The position numbers were made by a program, and so were the translations under genes. 63,932 bases of DNA from Lingula anatina (Eukaryota > Brachiopoda > Lingulata > Lingulida > Lingulidae): assembly GCF_001039355.2 (NCBI RefSeq), contig NW_019775883.1:115845-179776 (forward strand), read 5' to 3'. A model generated the notes under the pieces. The model ran no database searches, had not been told where the DNA came from, and was given only the letters and a program-made list of their open reading frames with translations. Below, piece by piece: positions 30,847-43,395 of the stretch; position 1 is the first letter of the stretch, and the number at the start of each line of letters is the position of its first letter.

Positions 30847-33800
30847 GTCAACAGCAAATAAAATATAATATGACCAAGTTAACATGAATTCAATACTAGA
30901 ACACTACGCGTGTAAATTCCTGAAGCACTGCTATCAATTTCAACACCACCAGTTAGGGCAAAAGCTGTTCCTTTATGCAGGAAAACATAAAACTATTTAA
31001 AATATCAATTTTGATTATCACTGGAAATATCTTGGGCCTTTTTATCTCAAAGTTCACATTTGATTTTTGTTGTTCAGTTTCTTTTTTGACTTATTATTTG
31101 GTAAACATATTGCAAGTTACAAAGTTTTTTTTTATTCTACGAAAGAAGTACATGCCCACCATGATGAAGTTGAACTATTGGCCATGCAATTTAACTTTTT
31201 AAATGGTCAGTAAGACATGCAGCATATAGTACAATATCAGGTGTGGAAATTTTGAAAGCTTGGATTCGCAATAAACTTTAAATGGAAAAACGTACACTTT
31301 CAAAACAACATGGATACCTTTATAACATGCAAATTGACCAGTAAAATTTTTCAAAGCAATTTTCTAAACGAGACACATTTTCAAAAAATATGCACTGATG
31401 AAGCACTGCATGACATAAAAATATATACATATAAGGATCAATTAGCAACACAAAAATCATGTCATTTTTAACTAAATAGTACAAACCCCAAACCATCTCC
31501 ACCATCTAAACAAACTAAAATAAAAATTGGACCCCACTACCAAAACAGCTGCAAGTCAGCATTTGTATCCCAAACCTGTAACCACTGTACAAACTACTAA
31601 ATACCATGTAACTAATATGACAAAACAAAAGCCAAACACCACAAAAACTGACTACAAATTAAAATGTTAAGATCTTTCTCAACCAATGTATCCTTATGGG
31701 AATACAATGAGTGGTAGATCTTCATAAAAATAATTAAATAAATAAATAAGTAATAAATCCTGGAAATTTCAGCACTTTCCCCTTTTCAACAAGGTCTACT
31801 CTGTCCAAGACGGCTGAGAAAACTACATTCGATGAACTCCCTTTTTAGCACATCCCAAGATGACAGGGTAAAAAATTAGGGTTCATAGCCAAATATCCTT
31901 GATAAGTAAGACCAGTCAGCTTTACAATTTATGTCTGGTCTTTTTCGTGATCTCATCTCCCTGGTGAGAAAGCCGCTTCAATCTACTGATACCATGTAAC
32001 AAATTAAGCAAAAGTAGTGTTGTACGTTAATTTACTAGCCCCCCCTCCCCAATCATTATCAACGGGAAATCGAAACTAACATTTACTTGTGAAATGTTGT
32101 GCTGCATTGAACATGTGAAAAAGCTTTAGTCATCTGAAGGCACAGAATCATTATTGATTAATTGAAAGGAAGCTTCAAGTATCTGGTAGTTTCTATGAAC
32201 AAGCAGATTTGAAATTTGTATACTTGTAGATCTTAGGAAAATCTGCCAGAGATGGCATCGTCTTAACTTTGAAAAATGAGACACCAGCTAGCTGAACAAA
32301 TCAATGCAAAAATCTACTGACAAAAACATAGAGTGGGTAGTGGCATGAACACCAAGTTGACCAATTTTTGAGGCTGTTGTCCTTTTTAAAAAAAGTTCCT
32401 ACTGACAACAACTATTTGAAGTCCTTACAGACATTTAAACATACAGTGGGTTGTTGTCATCAATGTGCTAAATATCTTGTTATGAAATTCATACTTTTTT
32501 AGGAATGAGTTTATCAGAGAGCTGGCTGATTTAGATATGTAAATTGAGAACATGAATAATACCCGACCATTCAAAGTCAGCTTTTTAGGGGAAATACAGA
32601 GGATGCCAAAAAGTTAAGCACATGGCCATATCACTAGTTTGCTTAGCAAGAAAACAACATGAGTTGGAGAAATAGCCATTATCTTCTATGCTTATGATGC
32701 ACAGAAAAGCTTTCACATACCCTTTGGTTATTATGAAATAAAATAAAATAAAATATATCAATGCTGAGGTAACTGGTACACTGAAAGCTGCCTTTTTTTC
32801 TCGTGTCATCTTTCCACAGTTATTTATCAGCCTTGAAAGAAACTAAATGATTTTTTTTCACAAAACAGTCATCATGATGTTTCTTCTTTCTTATTTTCAA
32901 ATTCACAGTTCAATTAAGTTTTTGGTATGTATATTTTTAACAGATCTTTCTTTTTTTTAGGCAGTGTAGTTTTGAAAAAAAAAAAGAGAGAAATAGGCAT
33001 ATTTCATGTCAGTAAATCATACCCAGCATTTCTACTTCTTCCCTGTTATAAATACCCGCCTTTCCCTAAGCTAGCATCCCACCGCCTCTAGCATCATGCA
33101 ACACACAGAACATTAATACCTAGCTGGTGTGGGTTAGAAATCATCTAGAAACCTGCTATAATTACAAAAATGCACTAGCACTCGATTTTGGGTCTCGCTG
33201 GTTACGATACCGGACCGTTAGCCACACCCCCAAGATCTGAAACACACATGAACCATATATGGTTATGACAAGCTGTCAATCATTAAGATGTACATGCCCA
33301 TGATCTGAAACACCCAACTTGTCAGTTATTGATACAGACACATGAAAACAAACAAAACAAACAAATTAACAAACAAACAAAACACAAACTAGTACGTAAC
33401 ATAAATGTTCAATATTATCAGACACAATAATGTAATATAAAAAGATAAAGAACAAAATCTATATCACTATAAATTATCAAGAACAAAAAAAACTGATCTT
33501 TAAATCTTAAATAAAGATTGTTGATAAGCCAGCAATGTGTCACCCACTGATTTTCCCGCACACTCCCCTTAATCAAAACATTAACAAAAACTTTTTCATT
33601 AGAAGATGAGCATTCAAATGCCTACTTGCTTAGTAAATATAAAAAAGGCCACTGTTTATTATCCCCACCAACCAGGAGTGTTTTGATGAATTGGCCAGAA
33701 AAAGGGAACTACTGTAACCTTTAATCATGTAAACATAATGAATTTAAATTTACTTTCATATTTCATATTGAACTTTGATTAAGAACAAAGACATTTCAAA

Positions 33801-34941
33801 ATGACCTATTTCAATTACAAAATAATTCACCAAATTTAACAACAACAAATAAATAATGACAGTGAAACATACTTGCAAGCATTTCACAGAACTGCATGAA
33901 TATTTTAACTAACAACTTCATGTGAACATATCCGAAAAAGGAACTTGAAATTCTAAATTTTCAACCAAGTTTAAACAATAGTTTTATTCATGCAATAAAA
34001 AACAAGACAATTCACAAACATGAACTTGATATTTTCATGAAGCAAACTGTAGACTTTATAATTCAATTTGCAGTAAATATCATAAACCCCAACAAATAAG
34101 TCACCTTTAACTTAATGTGTTTCACTGAAAAAATGGGTCCTGAGCATGCTTTTCTTGTATTGTTAAGTAGCTTGTCAAAAGTGAAAAAGTCAATTTTTTC
34201 CATAATAACCAAATGAAAAATCTCCATCAATTTAGAAAGTGGGGAAATGTTTTCAAAAAAATTCTTCCATTTTTTTTTAAATATTTAAAATGAGTCAAGT
34301 TTTTAAGGTATCTCTCATCACAAAACAATTTCCTGCTGAGATTGTTATTAATTATTGTTAAATCAGTGATATTCAGACCTTATCCAGCAGCAACAGTCTT
34401 TCTATAATCAGTTTGTGAACAACTCTACAGGATTATAATGCAAAGAAATGAATCAAAGCAGGTTCGTAAGTATTAAGCTATTTTCTTCAGTCCAAAACAA
34501 GTTTTCGATAAAACTACTTCACGCAACCCTGGGGACATCAAGAGACAAACACCATGCCGAACTCACAATCAAGTGTGCCCTCACCTCTGTAAAACTGAAG
34601 AACAGTCCGATGCCTCCTGATATTTTAAAGGCAGTCTGGATGTCATTGCGTAAGTTGTTGAAGCAGGGTTCTACTGGGCAGGAGTCCTTGGACCCATTCA
34701 CCAGATTACAGCAGAACTCACTCGCACCTGAACTCACGCAACCTTTTATCTGGGGGAAGAAATGCAGCCAATTACATTATAATAAACACTGAAATGAACA
34801 TGACTAAAATATTCACCGAGGTAAAATGCACCTCATGATTAGACTAGTGTAATTACTCTGCAAACATTTCCATCACACAGTTGGTTTTAAAGTTTATCAA
34901 GATGAATCATGTCTGGTTTCTCACTGACGACATGTAATGCA

Positions 34942-34972
<31 letters not shown>

Positions 34973-37759
34973 TGGTACCTTCAAACAGTCTGGATGAGAC
35001 ATGGAGTCATTAGCCGGCAGAGCCTGGGAGGATGTATCAAAGCCACAGCATTCAAATAATTCCTGGATTTTCATTTTCAGGTCATCCTCTGCTATCTGTA
35101 ATTAAAAATTATATAGGAATCTTCAGCAATATAGCCAGTAAGTAATAGTAACTGTTGGCTCAACACGAAATACCAGTATTTTGTATTATTTGTTCAGTTA
35201 CTGGTCACTGTTTCTGCTTATCAGTTCACTGTTAGACCCTGGAGGCCTTATGTACCAGTAGGTTCGAAAGTTTTTTTGTTGCAGACTGAAAATTCACTGA
35301 TACCTGAATTGCTGTAAGTCATATTATAATTTTTTACCTCTCATACATTGTACTATATTAGTACTTATGTTCAGAGTCAATATTAACCTAGTAGACCACT
35401 AGTCTGCATTTGGCAGACCAACAAAGCTTCTAAATTGAATAAATTCTAAAGTGGTTCAACAAAGTATCGATTCAGACAGCCAGTAAAAAGACAGAGCTTC
35501 AGAGAGGTGTGAGCCACCTGAACATGTACCACCAGCCATGTATTTGTTCAAAATTACCTTCCACGCTGCCTGTGCAATCTGCTGCTGCTGTGACTCATTG
35601 ACGGCCAAGCACGCGCATGAAATTGCAAACTGGACTAGGAACAACAGGAAAAGAATCAACATGTACTGTTGTAAGTTCAGGAAACTACGAAACAAAAAAA
35701 TATCTGCATCACATATAAATTTAAGCAAAACTTGTGAGTTTAACTTTTTGAAAAATTGTTGTAAAAATACTATAAAATCTTGACCCCCAGATGACTAAAT
35801 CTGACCACGGCTTTGATGCGATCATGGATCAGATAAAACCAAGACTCCCCCTCCAGTGTAAATGCTCCTTTTCTGTCAAGGTCACAGGTCAAGGATACAA
35901 AGAACAGCAGCACCTGGTGGTGCTTGATAGCTCCAATGAGTCCTATGATGGCTATCAGTAGTAAGAACACTCCGCAGGCGATGATCCCCCCCACCAGAGC
36001 CAGGCTGGTGACCACCGCCATAGCCTTGGCATAGGCTGCCACGCCTATCAGGATGAATGAGACTAACTGAAAATAAAAAAAGATCTTATCATCATCATCA
36101 TCATCATCATACTGCTATAAACTGAAACATAAAAAAGCAGTATGATTTGTGATAAAAAGAATTTTACTATGAGATAAGAAATTAATATATTTTATGGACT
36201 TTCTTTTCGGGATATATGAATTGAGCAGAAAAAGGGAACAAGTTAAAAATGTTATCCATATATATCAATGTGTATCTCATTGTAGGATTTATTATTTTTA
36301 TTCTATTATTATTATTGTTATTATTATAACTATTATTTTTATTTATTTATTTATTTTATTTATTTATTTATTTTATTTATTTATTTATTTTATTTTATTA
36401 TTCATTTATTTATTTATCTTATTTTTTATTTATTTATTTATTTTATTTATTTTTTTTTTTTTTTTGAGTCCTGTAGTCTATGAAGTTCTTCAGATATGAA
36501 CATGAGCTACAATTATTTTGCTAAAAATTCCCCCAGAATGTATGAAATTACACCATTTTTCAAAAATTTTCCTGGACTGGCATTCTCCCAGACATCCTTA
36601 GATGATAACTTTGCTGAGATTACAAAAATATTGGTCTGTGGCAAAAAAAAAAAAAATTGTATGAATTTCCAGAATCCCACAGACCAATGCCTATGGAATC
36701 ATAAATTTCTTAGTCTATGCCACTCACTGGAAAACACAGCTGGTCCTTTATTGCCAGGCAACTATCTCCTACATTACATAATACTATGAAATGATGTTTG
36801 ACCAGGTAACGCAGGTGTTATATAGACAGCTACTTAATCATTCTTTTGTTCCCTGTGAACCAAAGTGCTGAAACATAGGATTAGTTAAACAAGCATGTCC
36901 TTAGCTGCTCTTTCTTCACAGTACTTGTAAGTCAAATACCATGATTATCTGTGACAAAGCACAGCCACCAAGTAACTGGTTTACCTTTATGCTTCTACAG
37001 TATGTGATTAGAAGTACCATTCTATGTTTTGCTTTCACAGGTCAAAGAGCTGACAACTGGCCAGATATGATTCACTTTAACTTCAGAAATGCAAAAATGA
37101 CTTAACTTTCCCTTAATTTGTCCCAAAATTAATTTAAAAAAAAATTTAAAATACAATAAAATATAAGTGCTATCTAAAACAGAAAAATATCGCCAAGACT
37201 TTCCTTTAGATGTATACTGCCTTTGTGCCATGTTAAATGCTACTTCAACCACCCAATCGATTCCAAACAGGCTAATAAGATCAAGTCCGTTCACAATGAA
37301 ATGTAGAATTAACCCTGCTCAATAAAACTGCTCTTACTGCAACAGTCATCTAATAGGAATCTCATTGAAACTATTTCCACATTATAGCACCCATTAATTC
37401 TGATAGAATGACTGCCTAGTAGTAACCATCAATTGCACTTAGTCACAATGCCAAGTAGATGATTATAGCTGATAAAATAAAAAAAAAAAAAAAAACATGA
37501 TAAGCTGTGTTTTTAAGTAATATTATTCTTGCATGTGTTATTGGTGACAACTTTTTTGCTAATAAAAAACAAAAATCCCTTTGAAAATATAAAATATGAG
37601 CATTTATATTTCTTGTTTCTTAGCATAAGCACAGGCATTTTGGAGCATTTATCAATTTAACACATTTTTAATGTGAGGTGAGATGGCAATCTGTATGGGG
37701 CATAACTCCATCCCTGAACAAAAAGTCTTGCTTTAGCACATTAAAAGCAATCCATTTTC

Positions 37760-37831
<72 letters not shown>

Positions 37832-38379
37832 TATTTCATTTTATTTTATTTCTTATTTTTTGTTAGAAGGGTGGGGGATCTTAAACTCCCAAATGTCTTG
37901 CCTGTTAACCTTACAGAGGTGTATGCACTTCTGCGTCCCGAGTCAATAAACTTTCTTCCCTTATTGCACTAAATACCATGTGTTCAAGCCTATTCAATAG
38001 AACATCACGACTTCGACAGCCGCACAAATGACAGATGGTTTCCAGTGTGTGCACAGGGGAGCCTGAGTCAACACACTGGTCTTTGTGATCTTGTAAGCCT
38101 AATAAAAGATCAGCTTTAATCTTATCAACTCTGGTCTGTACATTCTGGATACATGTACAAAGCAATGCCTGTACTACCAAATACATCCATAGAGCCCTTT
38201 CTGAGTTTTCATTTCAGGTCAAGCTAAGCTGATCCATCTCAATGCAAGTAACTGAGCAGCATAACAGCCTCCTATGAAAAGATCCCACTGCGTAACCAAT
38301 GTTATCCCTCTGTAGTCCCAACAACAACCACTGTAAACACATTTAACTTTAATAATATTATTTAAAAATATTCATGTTC

Positions 38380-38417
<38 letters not shown>

Positions 38418-40959
38418 GAGGAGGATTGGGGGAGAGGGGGAGAGACTCACCATCATTGCAAACAAGTAACTAGCAAGTGAGAGCTGAAATGTCCCCTGCA
38501 TGTGTTATTGGTGAGGACTTTTCATGTGTTTTCAAGTCCAAAATCTTTCATTATTCCATTTTATTTATTAATCTATTTTTATATTTTTATTTGATAAAAC
38601 ATGTGTGATGACTTTCTTTTTCCTAGCAGGCGGGTGTGAGTAAGGAAACAAAACCAGTTCATTAATCCATCCATTATTCCATTTTTTTTTTTTAATTTCT
38701 GTTAAAAAAACAATGCCTGCATCATAATCAAATGTCCTCATAATCATGCCTGTAACCCTTTAATCCTCATCACACCATTTATCTTCAAATCCATTAATTC
38801 AGTGAAGTAATATATAACAACAAAAATTGATGCCAGCTGCTCCTAATTCTGATGTCAGATTCTCATTACAGACTGCAATTAAGACAGAACATAAATATGG
38901 CTCTAATTACAAGAAATAATTGTAGTAATTTCATAACTGTGGAACTGTGTAATAATAATTATGGAACAAAGATCAAGTTCAGAACTGTTTATCAAAAGTG
39001 AATTTTTTTAAGTGTTAAGGAAATAACCACTTGAAAATAACCACTTTTTAGGGGAAGGGGAAAAATGAAAAATGTCAACATCCAGTTGCTTCAGGTTAAA
39101 ACCATCCTGAATATGACCTTGACCCCACACTGACCTTGACATGCATATTTATACCCTCATGGAGATATCACAAACACATATTACATCCAACATAATTTGA
39201 TACAAGCATATATATTTCATATCTCAATATGGACCATATTCTCTATTTACCATGTTCTTTAAAAGCTTGACTGCGTTTGTTTGCTGGTGTTACATTTGTA
39301 TGAAAAAAATTATGAATCCAGTAAAACACAATCACCTCCTCATGCAATGAGTGATCTTGCTTTTTTTCAACGTCCACTTCAAAAAAATTGAAAATCAGTT
39401 GCGCTGTGAAGTCAAATAACACGGCCATTTCAAAATGAAAGGAAAGACCTAAAGCCATCACTGTTCAAAACAGCTCTTCTCTATGCCTCCTTTGATTATA
39501 ATGATTCAAGAAGAATACTGTATGTACATTTACTCAGTCCTGTTGTACACAAAGATAACAAGATTATTCCCAGACTGATAGTACCCCAATCTTATGTTAC
39601 AAAATATTCTAAATATAGATACCTTACACTCTTATGTCTGATAAAATTGATGTTCCAGTGCATGTGAATATTCAATGATGGTTCCGAACTTTATTCTTCA
39701 AATTCATTTTTATGGTAATGTATTTTTTTGTATGAGATTTGCAAGTTGCCATTTATTGTTTCAAATGAAATAGATCGATTTATCATTTGCTAGCCTAGAG
39801 GATCAGCTATAAATATGCAGATAGTTATTTTATGAGACAGATTAAGACAAATGATATTTTCAGTCTCAAAACAATCGTGCAAAGTTGATTTACAGCTAGC
39901 CCTCACAATAGAACAGCACATATTTCTTTTATAATCCCTGAACCTATTCAACTGGCAGTATCTCATATCCAATAAAATGATTATATACACAGTGTTAAGC
40001 ATAATATAGAAGTTGTTCATTTCATCCCACACAACAGATAAATGAATTTTGATATGGCAAATTTGACACAAAACTTTCTGTCCTGTTTTTGACACAGGTT
40101 TAAATCAAAGCTGAACCAGTTGATGTTTAAATAGACATCATAAGATACCAGAGCACTTTTCTGTTCACCAACATCAGTAATAAACCCCATTTCCATAGAT
40201 TTTAGATCAATCTATCCCTGTGGGGAGTCTCATTAGATTACTGTCAGCTTAGCCGGCTTAAGCGTCTGTCCCGCCTACTAAAAGCTGTAAGGGGTAATTA
40301 ACTATGGTGCACACTTGGCTGACAACAATTTAGCGTGAACCCCCAGGGAGTTAGGTCGATCTAAATCTAAATCTTTGGATCGATCTAAATCTCTGGGAAT
40401 GCACCCATAGTCAGTGGGCCACTGAAGATCCCCCTCCCCCTTTACCTCTAACCTCCTTTAGAATCTGCTTGTTTGCCATAGATATAAATTGGTGGTGGAA
40501 ATGAGCATCAGAGACATGGTGGCAACACAGGGGTGACAAAAATGAACATTCAATGACTTAGAAAAATGTTACACATTTCATATATATGGCCTAACAAATT
40601 TATAGAACAGAATACAAATTTATTTGTATAGTTCATACTCGTTTTATACCTTGAAGCCACTATGCTGATACACATTGTCTAGAATTAATGACTAAACCAT
40701 TGATATAAATTGGTGATGGAAATGAGCATCAGAGACACAATGGCAACACAGGGGTGAAAAAAAATGGACATTCAATGACAGAGAAAATTTTTATACCTTG
40801 ATGCCACTATGCTGCTACACACTGTCTAGAATTAATGACTTAACCTTTAAACGACATGACTAATCACACTGGTCTAGTTACACATGCACCAGTCTGTTTA
40901 ATATCAGCTGATTGCTGAAGTCATACTTACTCAGCTTAGACCTTCAACCACCTGACACC

Positions 40960-41000
<41 letters not shown>

Positions 41001-42955
41001 ATCAATCTTGATAAACACATGTTGCAGGCTTCTGTAGAACAGGTCACTTGGTTGGAAGTTCATACTAGTACTAGTACCTGCTTAATGAATATAAAATTCT
41101 TCCCTTTTATGTTTTCACACCTTGTCTGGAGCCAATTTTTTTTTTTTTTTTTTTTTTTTTGGTTAAAATACAGTAGATATTTACTGATTTTGCAAAGAGC
41201 TAGTTAAATTCTCATTCAACATTCATACACTCAGATGCTCAAGGTAATTAATCAAAAATGAGGCACGCTTTTTGAAACATTCACTCACAAATAAAAAGAA
41301 TTAATTAATTTCTGTTTGTATAGTGCAGTTACTCTGCAATTAATAAAAACGAAATAAAAATGCAATATCACAAAAAAATGTCTATCCACAATTAAAATGG
41401 ATATTTTTGTACATGTAAAACCACTTTTGACCTTGGACTTGTTTCCCATATGACTGACTACGCAAATTTTGCCAGTTATCACTTGATTTATGTCTTGGGG
41501 AATGGTAAATGAATCGGGCACGCAACAATCACATTATTTTAAAATGCTAATCTTAAGTCCTTCATCCACTGCTGTGGAGACAAGAGATAAACTCGGGTCA
41601 CTCACTTTTAAAAATATTTCATCACATTTGCATATTACTGATTTAACTTCTCAATATCACTCATAGTAACTAATAAAAGCGAGGGTCCAAATTTTCTTAC
41701 CAGTGTAGATTAACATGATAATCACTGCCTAGGTTTTTACCAAATGCAATACTTAGAGGTCATGTTGAACCTCTTTTGGTAATTTCTAAACCACAATGAT
41801 TATGAGTAATTCTGAAAGGGTCCTAAAAGGACATCAAGGGCCCTAAAAAGTAGTACCAATGTAAACAATGTATTGTGATATACATATAGCATAGAGATAT
41901 TCTGGTTACAGCTACGGCACTATCATCTTTACCTCTGCAGTATCACATTATCTTTGAGGCAAAATTAAGAAATAATATAAAGGAAGGATGTAGATTCTGA
42001 TTAAAGACAAACAGATTTTAAAAGCTTATACAGCAAATTAAAAAAAATTAATGAATAATACTGGGGTAAAGGCTGTTACTTGATTTTAACCTGACTATCC
42101 AACATATAACCCTCCTTTCCTGATACTTGTCATCACTCTGTAACAATCTTGGAATACCCTTATCCTTAACCCATGCTTAAGAGATGGTTTTCAAATACCA
42201 TTATCCTTTCAATCTTAATTTTTAGTACTGATTTCTGGAGTACCCACAAATTAAAAATGTCACAATAGGGTTGGCAGGTGGCAATGTTTGTCAGGAGGTG
42301 GTAATTTTCATCATTTATGAATGTAGGCATTAATCTATTAATATATGATGGGCAATCATCACTTAATTATCCTCAGATATGTTAAGGTGTTTTAAGCACT
42401 TGTTTTTAAAATCCTGCACTTTGTAACTTTATCACAAAAGATGGTTTCAACCCTTTAGCTTTAGGCAATTGCCTACTACCAATATTTCTTCTTGTCATCT
42501 CCTTTAACATAGGTTTAATTTCCGTTTTTTAGCTGTCCAAGTTGACAAGTGACAAAATAATACCACTGTGCCTCGCGGTTTCACTGGTATTGAAACATCT
42601 CAGTCTAAGATGACTTGGAAGTTATTTCATCGTTTACTTCCTAGCTCTTTCACATAAAGACGTGTACTGGGCCGGCAGACTACATGACATGACGCTACAA
42701 TAAACTGAAAACTTCAAACAACTACAAGGCAGTTTTCTCCAAAAGTTCGTTTTTGTTTAGTTCATGTTTGCCTTTGGCTGATGACAAAGCAAAGGTGACT
42801 GCTCGACTCACCGACACCGAGTCTTTCGCGAATGGAGGAAACCGGCGTCAGCGTTTGGTGAAGTAAATGACACAAAACTCAAAAAATTTACTTACTATAT
42901 ACAGAATGTTTAACGCCGCAAGGGCGTTCTTTGAGCAGCTGAACCCTCCGCACAT
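30561..42955 (-). CDS. TSPAN31: TSPAN31-like tetraspanin, 6 exons, 230 residues
   Basis: Tetraspanins are four-pass membrane proteins that organise other membrane proteins into microdomains. Exons in transcript order: 42955-42896, 36066-35899, 35665-35558, 35095-34979, 34749-34585, 30635-30561. They join in frame to 230 residues, against 210 in human. The N-terminus [19 protein letters not shown], the run HHQVLLFF, the segment [13 protein letters not shown], and the C-terminus [13 protein letters not shown] are hallmarks of TSPAN31. The large extracellular loop carries the CCG motif (LFECCGFD) and further cysteines (PDCLK, KGC, EFCC, SCPVEPC). The last transmembrane segment begins [11 protein letters not shown]. 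Exon 2 ends at a weak donor, GTATCC. Intron 1 is 6.8 kb and intron 5 is 3.9 kb. The gene shares a short head-to-head promoter with the SLC25A40-like gene. Confidence 0.93.
30636..34584 (-). other. TSPAN31-like intron 5
   Basis: This 3.9-kb intron holds an (AAT)n tract at about 30808-30845 and otherwise plain AT-rich sequence. No exon or element was recognised. Confidence 0.7.
36290..36470 (+). repeat. (TTTA)n-like low-complexity tract
   Basis: Imperfect TTTA/TTATTT repeats end in a T run. Open frames here are low complexity and not genes. Confidence 0.9.
37763..37826. repeat. (AT)n microsatellite
   Basis: About 32 uninterrupted AT units lie in intron 1 of the tetraspanin gene. Confidence 0.95.
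38383..38415 (+). repeat. (GT)n microsatellite
   Basis: A pure GT run is followed by a purine-rich GAGGAGG stretch, in intron 1 of the tetraspanin gene. Confidence 0.95.
40184..40406. mobile_element. MITE 2, copy A (about 223 bp)
   Basis: The ends are imperfect inverted repeats containing a CATTCCCA-like motif and AGATTTAGATCGATC-like runs. The internal block CCCGCCTACTAAAAGCTGTA is shared, inverted, with copy B at 46917-47129. The target duplication is unclear for this copy. There is no coding capacity. Confidence 0.8.
40481..40850. repeat. Diverged tandem duplication in TSPAN31 intron 1
   Basis: GATATAAATTGGTG(G/A)TGGAA begins at 40481 and again at 40702. The 3' parts of the units also match (ACTATGCTG...ACAC...GTCTAGAATTAATGACT). 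The second unit lacks about 70 bases present in the first. Confidence 0.85.
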
Positions 42956-43395
42956 TTTGGCGCCGACAACACCGCAAAATATTGAACTACGAAATTCTAT
43001 CAGTCGTGTTGGAAAGAAGGTCTATTATCTGATTACTATCTTTGTTTCGATATCATATGTAAATAAGGTTTTAAGTTGTATTGGCACCATATTTAATTAT
43101 TGTTATATATGTCTAAGTTTATTTGGTTAGAGGGGTGTAGTTATCACTCGTATACCATATTATTGAAAAAATATATAATCTATAAGATCGAAGTAAAACA
43201 ATAAAAGATCAATCAGCTCCATGGGATTGGATATGACCTTGACCCAGTTACAAAATGGGTCATGAGCTCAGTGTGGGACGGCAAGGCACGCGTTTAAAAA
43301 GTATTCCTGTTTAGTATGCATGAGCTTCATCTTTGGTGAAAAAAATGGCGGGGTATCTATCTCTAAATTACGGATAGATTTTACAGAAATTTGTG
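42956..43395. promoter_or_regulatory. Head-to-head promoter of TSPAN31-like and SLC25A40-like genes
   Basis: The two start codons point away from each other and are 440 bases apart. The sequence must hold both 5' UTRs and transcription starts. A 10-codon upstream frame lies on plus at 43345-43377, beginning AAAATGGCGGGG. That motif also fits the YY1 consensus. No TATA box stands out. Confidence 0.6.

Larger units (their letters stand above)
36067..42895 (-). other. TSPAN31-like intron 1
   Basis: This 6.8-kb intron contains a TTTA-rich tract at about 36290-36470, (AT)n at 37763-37826, and (GT)n at 38383-38415. A MITE lies at 40184-40406, followed by a diverged tandem duplication at 40481-40850. 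Then come (AT)n at about 40963-40996 and a T run near 41139-41160. No exon was recognised. Confidence 0.7.

Noticed and set aside
33180-33250. Possible tRNA-like stretch (GGTCTCGCTGGTTACGATAC)
   Set aside because: No acceptor stem, anticodon arm and T-arm could be arranged around it.
36194-36499. A 101-residue frame rich in Phe, Ile, Leu and Tyr
   Set aside because: It is the translation of a TTTA-type low-complexity tract in an intron.
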